5,470 nucleotides of DNA, taken from Pseudomonadota bacterium (GTDB lineage Bacteria; Pseudomonadota; Alphaproteobacteria; UBA8366; JADFVY01). The translations under genes were made by a program, and so were the position numbers. The stretch covers positions 1 through 5,470 of the forward strand of contig DAOVHN010000204.1 of assembly GCA_030671915.1 (NCBI GenBank), in the 5' to 3' direction. Of this stretch, positions 5,414 through 5,470 are shown in pieces; positions within the stretch are counted from its first letter, which is position 1; the number at the start of each line of letters is the position of its first letter. Under the pieces are notes generated by a model that ran no database searches, had not been told where the DNA came from, and worked only from the letters and a program-made list of their open reading frames with translations.

Positions 5414-5457
5414 TATGTGCGGGGTATGCGGAATGTATGTGAGGGGTATGTGAGGGG
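5414..5457. repeat. Four 11-bp tandem repeats
   Basis: Four consecutive 11-bp units start at 5414, 5425, 5436 and 5447: TATGTGCGGGG, TATGCGGAATG, TATGTGAGGGG and TATGTGAGGGG. Units 3 and 4 are identical, unit 1 differs by one base and unit 2 is diverged. The period is about one helical turn, so any bound protein would sit on one face of the DNA. The array lies about 80 bp upstream of the predicted trkH -35. It may continue to serve a gene beyond the right edge. Confidence 0.7.
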
Positions 5458-5470
5458 CAGGATTTGCGTA

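Larger units (their letters stand above)
5127..5470. other. Non-coding region upstream of trkH
   Basis: I see no protein-coding gene in these 344 bases. Frames open here on the + strand are continuations of antisense shadows of trkH. The stretch contains, in the direction of trkH transcription, 11-bp tandem repeats (5414-5457), a promoter-like element (5305-5334), a T9 run (5303-5295) and a long bulged inverted repeat (5197-5263). Any gene to the right begins or ends beyond the window. Confidence 0.6.

Overview
This is a GC-rich bacterial chromosome segment. Protein content and codon style suggest a proteobacterium, probably an alphaproteobacterium of the Rhodospirillales type; this is inferred from overall resemblance, since the window has no taxonomic marker. 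It holds four complete genes and one partial gene. There are no RNA genes, insertion sequences or CRISPR arrays.

Layout: (1) Bases 1-420, + strand: the 3' end of an HtrA-like S1C serine protease (end of the protease domain plus a PDZ domain), followed by a GC-rich hairpin terminator at 450-473. (2) Bases 505-3408, - strand: a tight three-gene operon, read from right to left. It encodes an FdnI/FdoI-type membrane cytochrome b with a signal peptide and extra N-terminal segment, a NarI/DsrM-type membrane cytochrome b, and an HdrD/DsrK-type iron-sulfur protein with two [4Fe-4S] motifs and a cysteine-rich (CCG) domain. The last two genes overlap by ATGA. (3) Bases 3409-3677: a control region with a near-consensus FNR/FixK-type site at 3494-3507, a -10-like hexamer exactly where a class II FNR promoter would need it, a perfect 6+4+6 palindrome over that hexamer, and short tandem repeats next to the trkH stop. 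(4) Bases 3678-5126, - strand: a TrkH-family potassium uptake channel subunit, best read from a TTG start. (5) Bases 5127-5470: non-coding upstream region of trkH, with a good -10 element beside a T9 run (- strand), a long bulged inverted repeat in the predicted leader, and four 11-bp tandem repeats near the right edge.

How the genes work together: the three-gene operon looks like a self-contained membrane redox module. The HdrD-like protein would exchange electrons with the NarI-like cytochrome b, as DsrK does with DsrM. The FdnI-like cytochrome b would add a second quinone-reactive site and perhaps a periplasmic docking surface. No formate dehydrogenase, nitrate reductase or dsr catalytic gene lies beside it, so its substrate is unknown. 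The FNR-type site suggests induction under low oxygen. This operon is the most unusual system in the window. The trkH and protease genes look like ordinary housekeeping genes.
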